This document shows positions 17,002 to 25,928 of a stretch of 64,000 nucleotides of DNA, piece by piece. The notes under the pieces are model-generated. The model saw nothing but the letters and a program-made list of their open reading frames with translations, had not been told where the DNA came from and did not search any database. A program made the position numbers and the translations under genes. The stretch is from JAFGDH01 sp964441265 (lineage in GTDB: Archaea > Aenigmatarchaeota > Aenigmatarchaeia > QMZP01 > QMZT01). Each line of letters starts with the position of its first letter. Within the stretch, counting starts at the first letter, position 1. The DNA lies in contig CAYYKJ010000002.1 of NCBI GenBank assembly GCA_964441265.1, positions 115,422 to 179,421 on the forward strand, read 5' to 3'.

Positions 17002-18065
17002 TTCTTACCCCTTTTTTTGGAACTCCTCTTCGAAGACTTTTTCCTGCTCTTTGTTTTCCTCTTTTTGGTCTTCTTTTTGGAATGTTTTTTACTTTTTGTT
17101 TTCCGGGGTTTTTTCCCGGTTTTCTTCTTTTTAGCCTCTTTCTTTTTGGAGACACCCGATCTCTTCGGTTTCTTGCTGATATTCTTACCCGTTTTCCTGC
17201 TCCTGATAACTTTAACCGCTATTATGGCAGCTATTAAAAGTATTGCGAATCCAGCTAAATAAATTTCATTGCCCGATACCATCCCCTGTATATGGCCGAT
17301 ATCCATGGAAGCCAGGAAATCCAGATTCAGGAGGTCGGTTATGTTCTGGGGGATTCTTCCCGTGTAATAAAGTATGAACACAGCGAAAGCAATTATTATT
17401 ATGAGGTTTATCACTATCGGTTTCCTGCTTTTCTTTTTTTTCTTCCCTTCTTTGATCTTCGGCCTGTGCTTGAATTTTTTGAGCATCAGAAATGGGTCTC
17501 CGAAGGGCGGGTAGTGGAGTATTATGAGGTCATGATCTTCGAGTATCCTTCCCCATTCCTCTATCCTTTCCCTCTTAACGTTGAGCTTTTTTGATGCGAA
17601 TCTAACCTTGATCATTCCCCTGTCCCTAACCATTTCATAGAGCCTGTCTATCTCCGTTTCCACCTGATATTTGTCCTTTTTGGACGCAGTCATGGAAGGT
17701 TTCAGTCTTTTCAGTTTCTTGGGAACACTGAGAATGTTTTTTACCTTCTTTATTTTTTTCCTTTTGGACTCTCCTGTTTTCCTGGCCTCCGACATCTTGT
17801 TCTTGAGGCCGGTCACCGTCTTGTACAATGAAACGTAATCGTCCAGGCTCATCCCCGACTTCATTTTTTTGTAGTTTTTCAGAAGATTTTCGTAGGATTC
17901 CCTGGCCTCTTCCGTCTCACCCTTATCTATCTGGTTTTCTATCTCCTTCACCAGGCTGAGAATCTTTGAGATTTGGGGGGATTTCCCGCTGACCCCGCTA
18001 ATCTTTTTTCTCTTCCTTGTTTTCTTTTTTTTCGTTTTTTTCGAACCCTTCTTTTTCCTCGCCAT
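16998..18065 (-). CDS. Lys-rich membrane protein with winged-helix-like domain, in pilus operon
   Basis: A 355-residue protein of unknown function. In order: a very basic N-terminus (residues 1-24), a helical region (30-100), a predicted winged-helix-like domain (132-195, FASKKLNVKRERIEEWGRIL then DLIILHYPPFGDPFLML), one membrane helix (217-235), a short loop, a second membrane helix (267-287), and an extremely Lys/Arg-rich tail. The ATG at 18065 is preferred to an ATG at 18107. It lies 1 nt after the preceding gene and overlaps the ATPase start by 4 nt, so it is probably an accessory of the pilus-like system, with both termini in the cytoplasm. No homologue is recognised. Confidence 0.75.
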   Translation of the reverse strand: MARKKKGSKKTKKKKTRKRKKISGVSGKSPQISKILSLVKEIENQIDKGETEEARESYENLLKNYKKMKSGMSLDDYVSLYKTVTGLKNKMSEARKTGESKRKKIKKVKNILSVPKKLKRLKPSMTASKKDKYQVETEIDRLYEMVRDRGMIKVRFASKKLNVKRERIEEWGRILEDHDLIILHYPPFGDPFLMLKKFKHRPKIKEGKKKKKSRKPIVINLIIIIAFAVFILYYTGRIPQNITDLLNLDFLASMDIGHIQGMVSGNEIYLAGFAILLIAAIIAVKVIRSRKTGKNISKKPKRSGVSKKKEAKKKKTGKKPRKTKSKKHSKKKTKKRKTKSRKKSSKRSSKKRGKK

Positions 18066-18066
18066 T

Positions 18067-19278
18067 TCACCCCTCGAACAGATCCGCCAGTCTGTATTCA
18101 TCCGCAATGACCTGGTTTATTCTGAACCAGCTGGGCAGACCCCTGACACCGTATCCAATATAATCTTGGTCCGAGAAATATAAATAGCACAAAGATATCT
18201 GGTTTTCCTTTATGGGTATGTTGTATGTCTCGAGGTCCCTAGCGTTTATGAAGGTCTCGATAGAATCCGGGGAAGTAGACAGTTTTCCCTCCAGCCTCTT
18301 CAGGTAGTCCGGTCCCGAACCCTTTACGTAGTAACCCTCTTCCAGTTCCTTTTTCAGCGGCAGATGCCAAACGGATCCGGTCACGTTGTCCAGGTATATT
18401 TCCCCGTAACCCTCGGATTCTATGGTCGAGTTTATTGTTTCGATGGAGCTCGAATTCCCCGTGATGTAGCAGTCTATGAACGAAGAGAGATCCGAGCTTT
18501 CCTCGATGATGATCCCTTTGTAGCATCCGAAATTCACACCGGAGGCGTTCTCCGCCACCAGTATCTTGGGGGAGCATTCCTCCTTGTCAAAGGTCACCTC
18601 CCCGGAGCAGGACCCGGAATGGAAGGCACCCCCCTCCAGAATCCTCTTGGCCCTGTAGCTGAAGGGTGACTGGTGTATGGTCCTGGTGAGTAGACCGTTG
18701 GTGTTCAGAGGGAAAAGCGGATCCTCCATCCCTTCCAGGGGGATTTCTGCCGAATGCAGCCTGTTCACCTTTTCTACCCTTGCGATTCCGTTGGCGTCTT
18801 CAACGGATATGTTGAATTTCAGTCCAGCCTTCAGGTGAAAGCCGCCGGAATTCTCTATGGTGATATCTGAGTGCTCCATGTCCACTATGAAATTCACCGG
18901 CACGGACAGTATCTTGGAGGTCCAGTTTGAGATGGTGTTGTTGGTCATGATGATGCTCTCGTTGCCGTATAGGGTCCCGTTTTCCATCATCTCTACTATA
19001 ATACCCGATGCATCGCTGTAAGCGGATCCGTTCATTATTATCCTGTCTCCGAGACCTATCACTGCCCTCTTCCCCGAGGTCAGTATCGCCCGCTCCAGGT
19101 CCTTTTCTATGTTTCTTTCCGTCTGATGCACCTGGTCCGAGACCACCCTTTCGTATACCTCTGTTCCCGTGGTCTGTGAGAGGACGTATTGCACAACAAA
19201 AACGGTTATGGGTATGATTATCAGTATCGCTATTATGGAGTAAAACTGGCCCTTCCGACCTCCTTTGGGCAAGGTCAT
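18067..19278 (-). CDS. Surface protein with N-terminal membrane helix, pseudopilin-like
   Basis: A 403-residue protein. The N-terminus (GGRKGQFYSIIAILIIIPIT) is a short basic segment then a long hydrophobic helix, like class III (prepilin) signals or archaeal pseudopilins. The rest is predicted extracellular with several N-glycosylation sequons (NGS, NGT, NES, NNT, NWT, NSS), four or more cysteines, and no transmembrane helices. It is the first gene of the operon with the basic membrane protein and the ATPase, so it is a likely substrate or assembly component. It could also be a simple membrane-anchored surface protein. No specific family is recognised. Confidence 0.7.
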   Translation of the reverse strand: MTLPKGGRKGQFYSIIAILIIIPITVFVVQYVLSQTTGTEVYERVVSDQVHQTERNIEKDLERAILTSGKRAVIGLGDRIIMNGSAYSDASGIIVEMMENGTLYGNESIIMTNNTISNWTSKILSVPVNFIVDMEHSDITIENSGGFHLKAGLKFNISVEDANGIARVEKVNRLHSAEIPLEGMEDPLFPLNTNGLLTRTIHQSPFSYRAKRILEGGAFHSGSCSGEVTFDKEECSPKILVAENASGVNFGCYKGIIIEESSDLSSFIDCYITGNSSSIETINSTIESEGYGEIYLDNVTGSVWHLPLKKELEEGYYVKGSGPDYLKRLEGKLSTSPDSIETFINARDLETYNIPIKENQISLCYLYFSDQDYIGYGVRGLPSWFRINQVIADEYRLADLFEG

Positions 19279-19354
19279 ATAATAGATTTGGCGTCCTCAT
19301 TAATTAGCGTTGGATGTTCGCCAACAATAAAAAAGCGGATCTCAATTATTAAAC

Positions 19355-21088
19355 ATGCTTTACAGTAAACTCGCCGGCTTTTACGAGTCACTCGAAAACA
19401 CCTCTTCCAGACTCAAGAAGGTGGAGATAATATCCGGTGCTCTCAGGGATTCGAAAAATAATGAACTCCCAATGATAACCCTTCTTCTGAGGGGAAAGGT
19501 ATTCCCCTCCTACTCGGAAGAGGAGGTGGGAATCGCGGGCAAAACGGCGATCAAGATGATCTCAATATCCACGGGATTCCCCGGCAGGGAAATAGTCGCT
19601 CATTTCAACAGGACGGGAGACCTGGGTCTCACCTGCGAGCACTTCATGAAAAAGAGGAGACAGCAGACCCTAGCCAGCAGGCCGCTTACCGTCGGTCGCG
19701 TCTTTGAGAGCTTCCGGAAAATCGCGTCCGTCGAGGGCAAGGGGTCCCAGGAGGTCAAGAAGAGCATGGTGAAGGAACTGATAACCAGCGCGTCCCCCGA
19801 GGAATCGAGATACATAGTGAGGACGGCGATAAACGAGCTCAGGGTGGGCGTCGCCGAGGGTGTGCTGAGGGATTCGATAGCGGGGGCGTTCCTGGATACG
19901 GAAACGCAGGAAAAGAAAAAAGAATCGGTTTCTGCCGTGGAATGGGCATGGTTTCTCAACCCGGATTACGGGGAAATCGCACGAATAGCTAAAAGGGGCG
20001 GTGTCAGCGCCCTTCGTGAGGTAAGGATTCAGGTGGGGAAGCCCTATCATGTGCTCCTTGCTGAAAAATCCGGCGGTCTCAAGGACGCACTGGAAAAATT
20101 CGAGAAGCCCGCCCTTGAGTTCAAGTATGACGGGGCCAGGATAGTTATTCATAAGAAAGGAGAAAAACTCTGGTTCTACACGCGAAGGCTAGAGAACGTC
20201 ACCAGGCAGTTTCCGGAACTCCAGGATTTCGTCAGGAAGTCGGTAAAGGCCGGGGAATGTGTTCTAGAGGGGGAAATGCTGGGATTTGACAGTAAGACGG
20301 GGAGGCCCGCCCCCTTCCAGTCCCTCTCCCAGAGGATACGCAGGAAGTATGACATCGAGAAGATGGTACAGGAGATTCCGATACAGGTCAACCTATTCGA
20401 CATCGTGTACCTGGAAGGGAAGGAACTGTTCAAGAGGAAGCTCTCCGAAAGGTGGGCCCGGCTTAACGATATCATAAAGCCTATGAAGGGTAAATTCCAG
20501 TTCGCCGAGCACATAGAGACCCGCGATTTGGAGAGGGCCGAGAAATTTTACAGGAGGGCGCTCGAGGCGAGCCAAGAGGGGCTGATAGTGAAGAATCTGG
20601 AGGCAATCTACCAGCCCGGCAGGCGGGTCGCCGGGGGGTGGCTGAAGGTAAAACCGATAATGGAGACGCTCGATCTGGCGATCACCGGTGCAATATGGGG
20701 AACCGGAAAGAGGGCCGAGTGGTTCGGCTCATTCGTACTCTCCTGCAGGCACGGGGACGGGTTCCTCGAATGCGGTATGATGGGGACCGGAATAAAGGAG
20801 AAGGCCTCGGAGAAGGATGACATAACCTTCGGTGATCTGACGGAGATGTTGAAGCCTCTCATAAAGAGCAAAGAGGGGAACAGGGTTGAGTTAGAGCCAA
20901 AGGTGGTGGCAGAGGTCGCCTATGAGGAGATACAGAAATCTCCCAATTATTCTTCCGGATACGCGCTGAGGTTCCCCAGGCTTGTCCGCCTCCGCTCGCT
21001 CGACAAGGGCCCGGAGGAGGCTGATGACCTCAAAAGGCTGGAGCGCCTCTATGGGATGCAGAAAGGAAAACGCTCAAGGTCGGGGTGA
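19355..21088 (+). CDS. lig: ATP-dependent DNA ligase
   Basis: A 577-residue ligase of the archaeal/eukaryotic type I family. The N-terminal DNA-binding domain (residues 1-200) includes FPGREIVAHFNRTGDLG and LRVGVAEGVLRDSIA. The adenylation Lys is K257 in EFKYDGARIVIHKK (motif I). Motif III is FYTRRLENVTRQFPEL, motif IV is VLEGEMLGFD, motif V is SQEGLIVKNLEAIYQPGRR, then the OB-fold domain with GGWLKVKP, and a C-terminal VAYEEIQKSPNYSSGYALRF. It seals nicks in replication and repair. It is the only gene in its transcription unit. Confidence 0.96.
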   Translation: MLYSKLAGFYESLENTSSRLKKVEIISGALRDSKNNELPMITLLLRGKVFPSYSEEEVGIAGKTAIKMISISTGFPGREIVAHFNRTGDLGLTCEHFMKKRRQQTLASRPLTVGRVFESFRKIASVEGKGSQEVKKSMVKELITSASPEESRYIVRTAINELRVGVAEGVLRDSIAGAFLDTETQEKKKESVSAVEWAWFLNPDYGEIARIAKRGGVSALREVRIQVGKPYHVLLAEKSGGLKDALEKFEKPALEFKYDGARIVIHKKGEKLWFYTRRLENVTRQFPELQDFVRKSVKAGECVLEGEMLGFDSKTGRPAPFQSLSQRIRRKYDIEKMVQEIPIQVNLFDIVYLEGKELFKRKLSERWARLNDIIKPMKGKFQFAEHIETRDLERAEKFYRRALEASQEGLIVKNLEAIYQPGRRVAGGWLKVKPIMETLDLAITGAIWGTGKRAEWFGSFVLSCRHGDGFLECGMMGTGIKEKASEKDDITFGDLTEMLKPLIKSKEGNRVELEPKVVAEVAYEEIQKSPNYSSGYALRFPRLVRLRSLDKGPEEADDLKRLERLYGMQKGKRSRSG

Positions 21089-21281
21089 ACATGGAACAAT
21101 TGGGAACATTTTGTTACACGCGGGAACAGGAAACCTTTAAAAGGTTAAGAAAACATAATCACTATCAGGTAGCAAAACGTTTATATGTTTTGTCCCCATA
21201 AAATCATAATCGAGCAGTCAAAAAAGATGGAAATTTTATAAATAGAGGAATGTAAAGATAAACAACAATCAGAGGGAAAAA
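21089..21281 (+). promoter_or_regulatory. Upstream region of the TrmB-like regulator
   Basis: A 193-nt non-coding stretch. TTTTATAAAT at 21234-21243 is a good TATA box 38-48 nt before the ATG at 21282, giving a leader of roughly 15-20 nt. Further upstream are three copies of GGAACA (near 21092, 21103 and 21125), a near-palindrome AACCTTTAAAAGGTT (about 21131), and AAAACGTTTATATGTTTT (about 21175), with inverted AAAAC/GTTTT ends. Any of these could be regulator sites; this is inference from symmetry only. Confidence 0.4.
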
Positions 21282-22067
21282 ATGGTTGCGACCACAAAAG
21301 CGCTGGATGCGTTGAAGAGCATAGGGCTGAATCTTTACGAAAGGAAGATTTTTGTAGCACTTTTGGCAAGGGGTGTTGCTACGGCGGGTGAGCTTTCTCA
21401 GATAGCAGGCGTTCCGAGGTCTCGTTCATACGATATACTCGAGAGCCTGGCCGACAAGGGATTCGTCGTAGTGCAGCCGTCCAAGCCGATAAGATACGTT
21501 GCACTTGCCCCCAAGGACGCTCTGGAAAGGACAAAGGACAACCTGAAGAAAAAACATGAAGAGATGGTCGAGAGGATAGATTCTCTGAAAAATTCCAAGG
21601 TCACGGACGAGCTGGAGAAGATATACAAGGAAGGGCTGAACATGGTGCAGCCCTTCGAGATGACAGGGACACTGAAGGGAAGGCACGCCATAAACCAGCA
21701 CCTGAATTCCCTTTTCAAGAAGGCAAAGAACGAGATAAAGATACTTACCACTGATGACGGACTCAACGAGCTTTATTCGAACCACTACAATTCTCTCAAA
21801 AGGTTAGTGAAGAGAGGAGTGAAGCTTAAGATACTGGCACCGGTCAGCGAAACTGCCCCCGTCAAGGCATTTTCAGAGATAGCGGATATAAAGAACATAA
21901 AGGAGCCGCTGAACAGAATGTATTCCATCGACGACAAGCACATGGTGTTCTCGCTCACCGATGACAAGACTGTCCACCAGACGCAGGACGTCGCCTTCTG
22001 GGCACAGTCCTCCCATGCGGTGAAGAACATGGCTGAACCATTCTTCAGTTACGTATGGTCTTCCTAA
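21282..22067 (+). CDS. TrmB-family transcriptional regulator
   Basis: A 261-residue protein with an N-terminal TrmB-type winged HTH (residues about 1-75: LKSIGLNLYERKIFVALLARG then SQIAGVPRSRSYDILESLADKGFVVVQ), a coiled-coil linker (EEMVERIDSLKNS) and a C-terminal effector domain similar to PLD-like folds (EIKILTTDDGLNELYSNHYN, KILAPVSETAPV). Members respond to sugars in some archaea and are general regulators in others; the ligand is unknown here. Confidence 0.85.
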   Translation: MVATTKALDALKSIGLNLYERKIFVALLARGVATAGELSQIAGVPRSRSYDILESLADKGFVVVQPSKPIRYVALAPKDALERTKDNLKKKHEEMVERIDSLKNSKVTDELEKIYKEGLNMVQPFEMTGTLKGRHAINQHLNSLFKKAKNEIKILTTDDGLNELYSNHYNSLKRLVKRGVKLKILAPVSETAPVKAFSEIADIKNIKEPLNRMYSIDDKHMVFSLTDDKTVHQTQDVAFWAQSSHAVKNMAEPFFSYVWSS

Positions 22068-22107
22068 GCGGGCGGCAATCAGTCCGATTTTAGAAAATGT
22101 TAGTTTA

Positions 22108-23919
22108 TTATCTCATTTCTCCTTTTCTGAATTCTTTCTGCTTTCCCTTCTTCGTTGCGGTCGAAGAGAGGAAGCCCCATTCCTCTTCCGGGACCTCCAG
22201 AAGATCCTTGAGGGGCTCGAAGCGGTGGTCCATCATTATCTGCCGCTGCCTCTCCACGTCCCCCGCGGTCATCTTCAGGCCGTAGAAATCCATGGGCAGG
22301 TCGTCCGGTGCCGTGTCCCTTTCCAGGAATTTTGCCATTATCTTCAGGGCGTCCACTGCCTGCTTGAAGGGATCCTCACCCCCGCCCCTTTCGAAAATGA
22401 GATAGACCTCGCGCTCCTTACCCATCCCGGTCTTTCGGAGGTAATACAGGCACTTGTAGAGCTTTATGTCCCCAAGTTCTATCGGATAATGGGAATGGAG
22501 GGGATTTGGAGAATTGGAGTGGACAGATAAAACGTACTTCCCGAAGTCCGGGGCATTCTTGGCCAGCTTTCCGAACTCCTCGGTAGGATCAAATCCCTGT
22601 GTCGCCAGGTGTTCGAAGTCCACGGTTATGAAAATCCTGTCGGTTTTCAGAGTTTTCCTTATGGTCTTTATCGTGGCGTAAAGTTGTTTCGGGTGGAATA
22701 TCATGTAGAGTCCCGCGTACTTCGGATCCCTGGCATCCGGAATCTCGTAGGTGATCTTCATGTTTTTCGCGTGCTTGATCAGTTCCGGTCTGTCCTTCAG
22801 TTCCTTCTTTATGCAATCCCCTTCCAGCCACTCCAGTATCTTCCTGGTGTGACCCTCCAGAAACTTGGCAGCCACCACTGAATAATAGAATTCCTTGAAT
22901 ATCCTGTCGTTGCTCTTCTCTGCCTTGTCCCAGGCCTTATCCAGCCACTTGGGATCGCCGTAGTCCAGCCTGTATTCTCCCACGATCTTGTCCTTGTACA
23001 TCTCTACCATGGCCTTCCAAACTGGATCCTTCCTGTAGAAAAGGTAATGGGACATTATCTTGTAGCCGTCGCTCAGCCTCCCGTATGTCGTTATGTTCCA
23101 TTCTCTCTCCTTGGGGTCCTTGTTGCTCATCATCTTCCTCACTATGTTTTCCATGTATCTCTTGGTCAGTTTCGATTCCTCGACCCCCACCTTCTTGGTG
23201 ATCTTCTCGGTTTCCGTGTGGAGCATCTCTTCCAGCTTCTTTTTTCCATTCTTGGCCTCCTCTATTCCTATCTCCCCCGCCTGCAGCTTGAGATTCAGTT
23301 CCTGCTCTTTCTCTGCCGCTTTCTGGTTTATCTTTTGTATTTCCCTCTGCTCCTTCACCCTCATCTCCGAATGGGCGGTCTGGGCAGCGTTCACCCTCTC
23401 CTCCTCGGTCATCATCTGGGTTGGGTATCTTCCCTCCCCCAGCTCCCACATATGTTTTATGAACCATTCCCTTAGCTTGGGCTCCTCGTAGAGGATTTCG
23501 GATATGAACCTTCCCAGGTGGTCGCACATGGTTATCTCCAGTTTCGTACCAACATAGGTGAGCATCTCCACCCAGAAGTGGAGGCAGGAGTGGAAGAGCG
23601 TGTACTTGCACCCGGAGTTTATCGCGGACCGGATGGACTTTTGCATGTGGTCGTGCGCGTCCCTCCAGTCTGAACGCTCGGGTATTGTCACCGGGACTGT
23701 CAGGGAGCCATGAAGAAGCAGCTTTATTCCCTGTTTTTCCGACAGGTACCGGACCTCTTTCCCGTCCGTGTAATCGATCTCGTGGGGAACGTCCCCCGAT
23801 ATCTCTATGATGTTCGCCCCCCGGGTGAGTCCGTATCCTATCTTCTTCACTATGGTGGCTAGCTCCTCGGCTCTTGCCACATAATACAATCCCGTGGTGA
23901 CTCCAACTTCCAGCGACAT
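22108..23919 (-). CDS. TIM-barrel protein (xylose isomerase-like) with large charged coiled-coil insertion
   Basis: A 603-residue protein. The N-terminal strands IIEISGDVPHE, IKLLLHGSLTVP and TLFHSCLHFWVEML, and C-terminal strands IFITVDFEHLATQG, YVLSVHSNSPNPLHSHYPI and REVYLIFERGG, follow the AP-endonuclease-2/xylose-isomerase barrel pattern, with conserved His, Asp and Glu that could bind metal. Between them, at about residues 165-290, lies a highly charged helical/coiled-coil segment (EQREIQKINQKAAEKEQELN) plus more helices to 380. Its start directly follows the stop of the upstream 568-residue gene (TAAATG). The activity is unknown; a sugar-phosphate isomerase or AP-endonuclease role is only a structural analogy. 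Confidence 0.65.
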   Translation of the reverse strand: MSLEVGVTTGLYYVARAEELATIVKKIGYGLTRGANIIEISGDVPHEIDYTDGKEVRYLSEKQGIKLLLHGSLTVPVTIPERSDWRDAHDHMQKSIRSAINSGCKYTLFHSCLHFWVEMLTYVGTKLEITMCDHLGRFISEILYEEPKLREWFIKHMWELGEGRYPTQMMTEEERVNAAQTAHSEMRVKEQREIQKINQKAAEKEQELNLKLQAGEIGIEEAKNGKKKLEEMLHTETEKITKKVGVEESKLTKRYMENIVRKMMSNKDPKEREWNITTYGRLSDGYKIMSHYLFYRKDPVWKAMVEMYKDKIVGEYRLDYGDPKWLDKAWDKAEKSNDRIFKEFYYSVVAAKFLEGHTRKILEWLEGDCIKKELKDRPELIKHAKNMKITYEIPDARDPKYAGLYMIFHPKQLYATIKTIRKTLKTDRIFITVDFEHLATQGFDPTEEFGKLAKNAPDFGKYVLSVHSNSPNPLHSHYPIELGDIKLYKCLYYLRKTGMGKEREVYLIFERGGGEDPFKQAVDALKIMAKFLERDTAPDDLPMDFYGLKMTAGDVERQRQIMMDHRFEPLKDLLEVPEEEWGFLSSTATKKGKQKEFRKGEMR

Positions 23920-25626
23920 TTAAGGTCCCTGCCCGCTAAGTCTGAAGCAAGTCTGTTTTATCAGTTCGTTTAGTTCCGCAACCTGCGGTCCGAAATAATC
24001 CCCGAAGGTCTTGTTTATTCTCTCTCTGACAGTATGCTCGTATGGACCGGGTCTCAGAAAATAGTTCTTGAGGGGCGTGAAGAGTTCCTTTACCCCTCCC
24101 CCCGCCGATCTCCCGGCCCTGCCTGTCTTCTCCTTGAATTTGAACAGGGACTCCAGCCTGCCCATGGCCTTGTCCTCCTTCTCGAATTCCTTCTCGATGC
24201 TCTCCAGCATTCTCTTTTCCACCTTGGTGACACCGATGAGCTCCTCCACCTCCCTGTCGAATGCCTTCGCTTTCGCGGCCATTTCCAGATGGAAGAGGAG
24301 CATGGCGTTCTTGGATAGTATGAATGGGTATATGTGGAAATACTGGTCCTCCATGACCATGGGCCCGCTGGAACCCTTCTTGTACTGGACCTCGTAATCA
24401 AGGTCCACGAAAGCATAATAAGCGAACCTGGGATCCATCTCAGGTCCGGGATGGGCAGAGAGGATTTCTCCCTTCTTCTTCCTCGCCCCGGCGTTTTCAA
24501 GCTCCTTCATCAGGTCCCTGACCATTATGTAATAAGGGTTCTTGCCCTCCTTCTTTTCCCTGACCTTCTTCTCGTTTTTATCCTCGTACATCCTTATCCT
24601 GTATTTCTTCTCCAGTATCTTGCATTTCCCCCTGACCCAGTCGTCGTAAGGATCGAGGTCGTATCCCTGACCCTGGAGAATTATCGCCTTTCCCATCTCC
24701 TCCGGCATGATGGGCTTGTACATCCATAGCTTCGCGTACGTATAGCCCTGGGGGGTGTGGGCGAAGACAAGGGGATTCTCGAGCTCCGCGGAGGGCTTGG
24801 ATATCTCCTCGCTTTCCCTTATCTGCTTGTATACCGAGACGATCGGCTTAAGCCATTCCCTGTACTGGTCTATAGACCTCTCCCTGGACTGGAGCAGGTT
24901 CTTTATGCGGGCGTACCTCTCCTTCACGTCCGGGAAGAAGAGCTTTTTCCACTCCTTGAAAAGCTCGTTCTTGGTCCGAAGAACCACAGCTTCGGCTTTG
25001 GAGACCTTAACCCTTTTCATGATATCCTCCGGGCTGTCCACGTCATCGGGCATCCGTATGAAATCGGAGATTATGGTTGGCCACCTCTTGGCCATGGTCA
25101 CCATGGAGTAACCCTCCCCGGTGTACGCGTCCACCCTGTCCACGAAAAGGGAACGAAGGACGTGCTCGTCTTTGTCCTGCTCCGCCTTCTTGAAGAAATC
25201 CAGTATGTCCCTGTACTTCCTCAGATCGTGCTTGAGAAGCTCGTAATCCGCGACTGCCTGGGCCGCGCTGGCCATCCCCGATTTTATCTTGCCTTCCAGT
25301 CTCTCCTTCTGTGTCATCAGGGGGACCAGGGCAGGCGGTGCCGCGGGCGTGACCGCTATGAACTCGTCTGCTTTGTAAACGTTCCAGTGCCATTTGGCCG
25401 ACCTGTAGAGCCAGACGTTGTATATTATCTCGGACTGTCCCTCAAGTGTGACCGGGTTTATGGTCGTCCTCTGGTCTATCAAAGCGGGGGAGACGACCAC
25501 CTCCCCCAGCAGGCCCTTCTTTTTTCTGGCTTCATCGAGAATATCGTCCACCAGCAGGCGTCCGGGAGGGGGGACTTCAATCTCCCTTTTCTCCCCTTTC
25601 AGGCCAAGACTTTCCATCAATCCCAT
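23920..25626 (-). CDS. Unrecognised 568-residue protein
   Basis: A soluble protein with no family that I recognise. The N-terminal third has short conserved-looking strands (LLGEVVVSPALIDQRTTI, IIYNVWLYRSAKWHWNVYKA) and a Pro-rich turn (AVTPAAPPALVPL). The middle is helical and charged (LFFPDVKERYARIKNLLQSR). It continues with FAHTPQGYTYAKLWMYKPIM and YYAFVDLDYEVQYKKG, and ends in a helical region with Gly-Arg-rich linker (RAGRSAGGG). No signal peptide or membrane helix. It is the first gene of a two-gene operon with the TIM-barrel protein; abundance of Trp/Tyr and charged residues is typical of its own sequence, not of low complexity. Confidence 0.7.
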   Translation of the reverse strand: MGLMESLGLKGEKREIEVPPPGRLLVDDILDEARKKKGLLGEVVVSPALIDQRTTINPVTLEGQSEIIYNVWLYRSAKWHWNVYKADEFIAVTPAAPPALVPLMTQKERLEGKIKSGMASAAQAVADYELLKHDLRKYRDILDFFKKAEQDKDEHVLRSLFVDRVDAYTGEGYSMVTMAKRWPTIISDFIRMPDDVDSPEDIMKRVKVSKAEAVVLRTKNELFKEWKKLFFPDVKERYARIKNLLQSRERSIDQYREWLKPIVSVYKQIRESEEISKPSAELENPLVFAHTPQGYTYAKLWMYKPIMPEEMGKAIILQGQGYDLDPYDDWVRGKCKILEKKYRIRMYEDKNEKKVREKKEGKNPYYIMVRDLMKELENAGARKKKGEILSAHPGPEMDPRFAYYAFVDLDYEVQYKKGSSGPMVMEDQYFHIYPFILSKNAMLLFHLEMAAKAKAFDREVEELIGVTKVEKRMLESIEKEFEKEDKAMGRLESLFKFKEKTGRAGRSAGGGVKELFTPLKNYFLRPGPYEHTVRERINKTFGDYFGPQVAELNELIKQTCFRLSGQGP

Positions 25627-25696
25627 TTATACCGTTTTAATATTGGTCGGAGATAATTAAAAACTATTCATTGTCTCCAGAAACATCGTGTCAATG

Positions 25697-25885
25697 TTAT
25701 ATCATCAGGAGGTATACCCCAACCACTATGAGGATCACTCCCATTATTATCCCGTTCACGCTGAAGTTGGGCCCCTGCTGAGGGTTCTGGTGTGCGCCTA
25801 TGCCCGGGAAGAAGACCGAAAGAAAGATGCCTATCAGCAACAGCACCACCCCGGCTATTTTCATGACCGCCCATTCCAGTACCAT
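25697..25885 (-). CDS. Small two-helix membrane protein
   Basis: A 62-residue protein with two hydrophobic helices (KIAGVVLLLIGIFLSVFF and IIMGVILIVVGVYLLMI) joined by a polar loop AHQNPQQGPNFSVNG. Function unknown. It is divergent from the next gene, with TATA-like sequence (ACTATAAATT) in the 43-nt shared region, and ends 70 nt before the 568-residue gene on the same strand, so it may belong to the same unknown cluster. Confidence 0.55.
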   Translation of the reverse strand: MVLEWAVMKIAGVVLLLIGIFLSVFFPGIGAHQNPQQGPNFSVNGIIMGVILIVVGVYLLMI

Positions 25886-25928
25886 ATTAATTTATAGTTT
25901 GCACAGAAAATATAAATAGTGATTGATA

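Noticed and set aside
16998..18065. A low-complexity artefact, because of the Lys-rich sequence
   Set aside because: It has two clear membrane helices, a winged-helix-like middle and start/stop overlaps with both neighbours.
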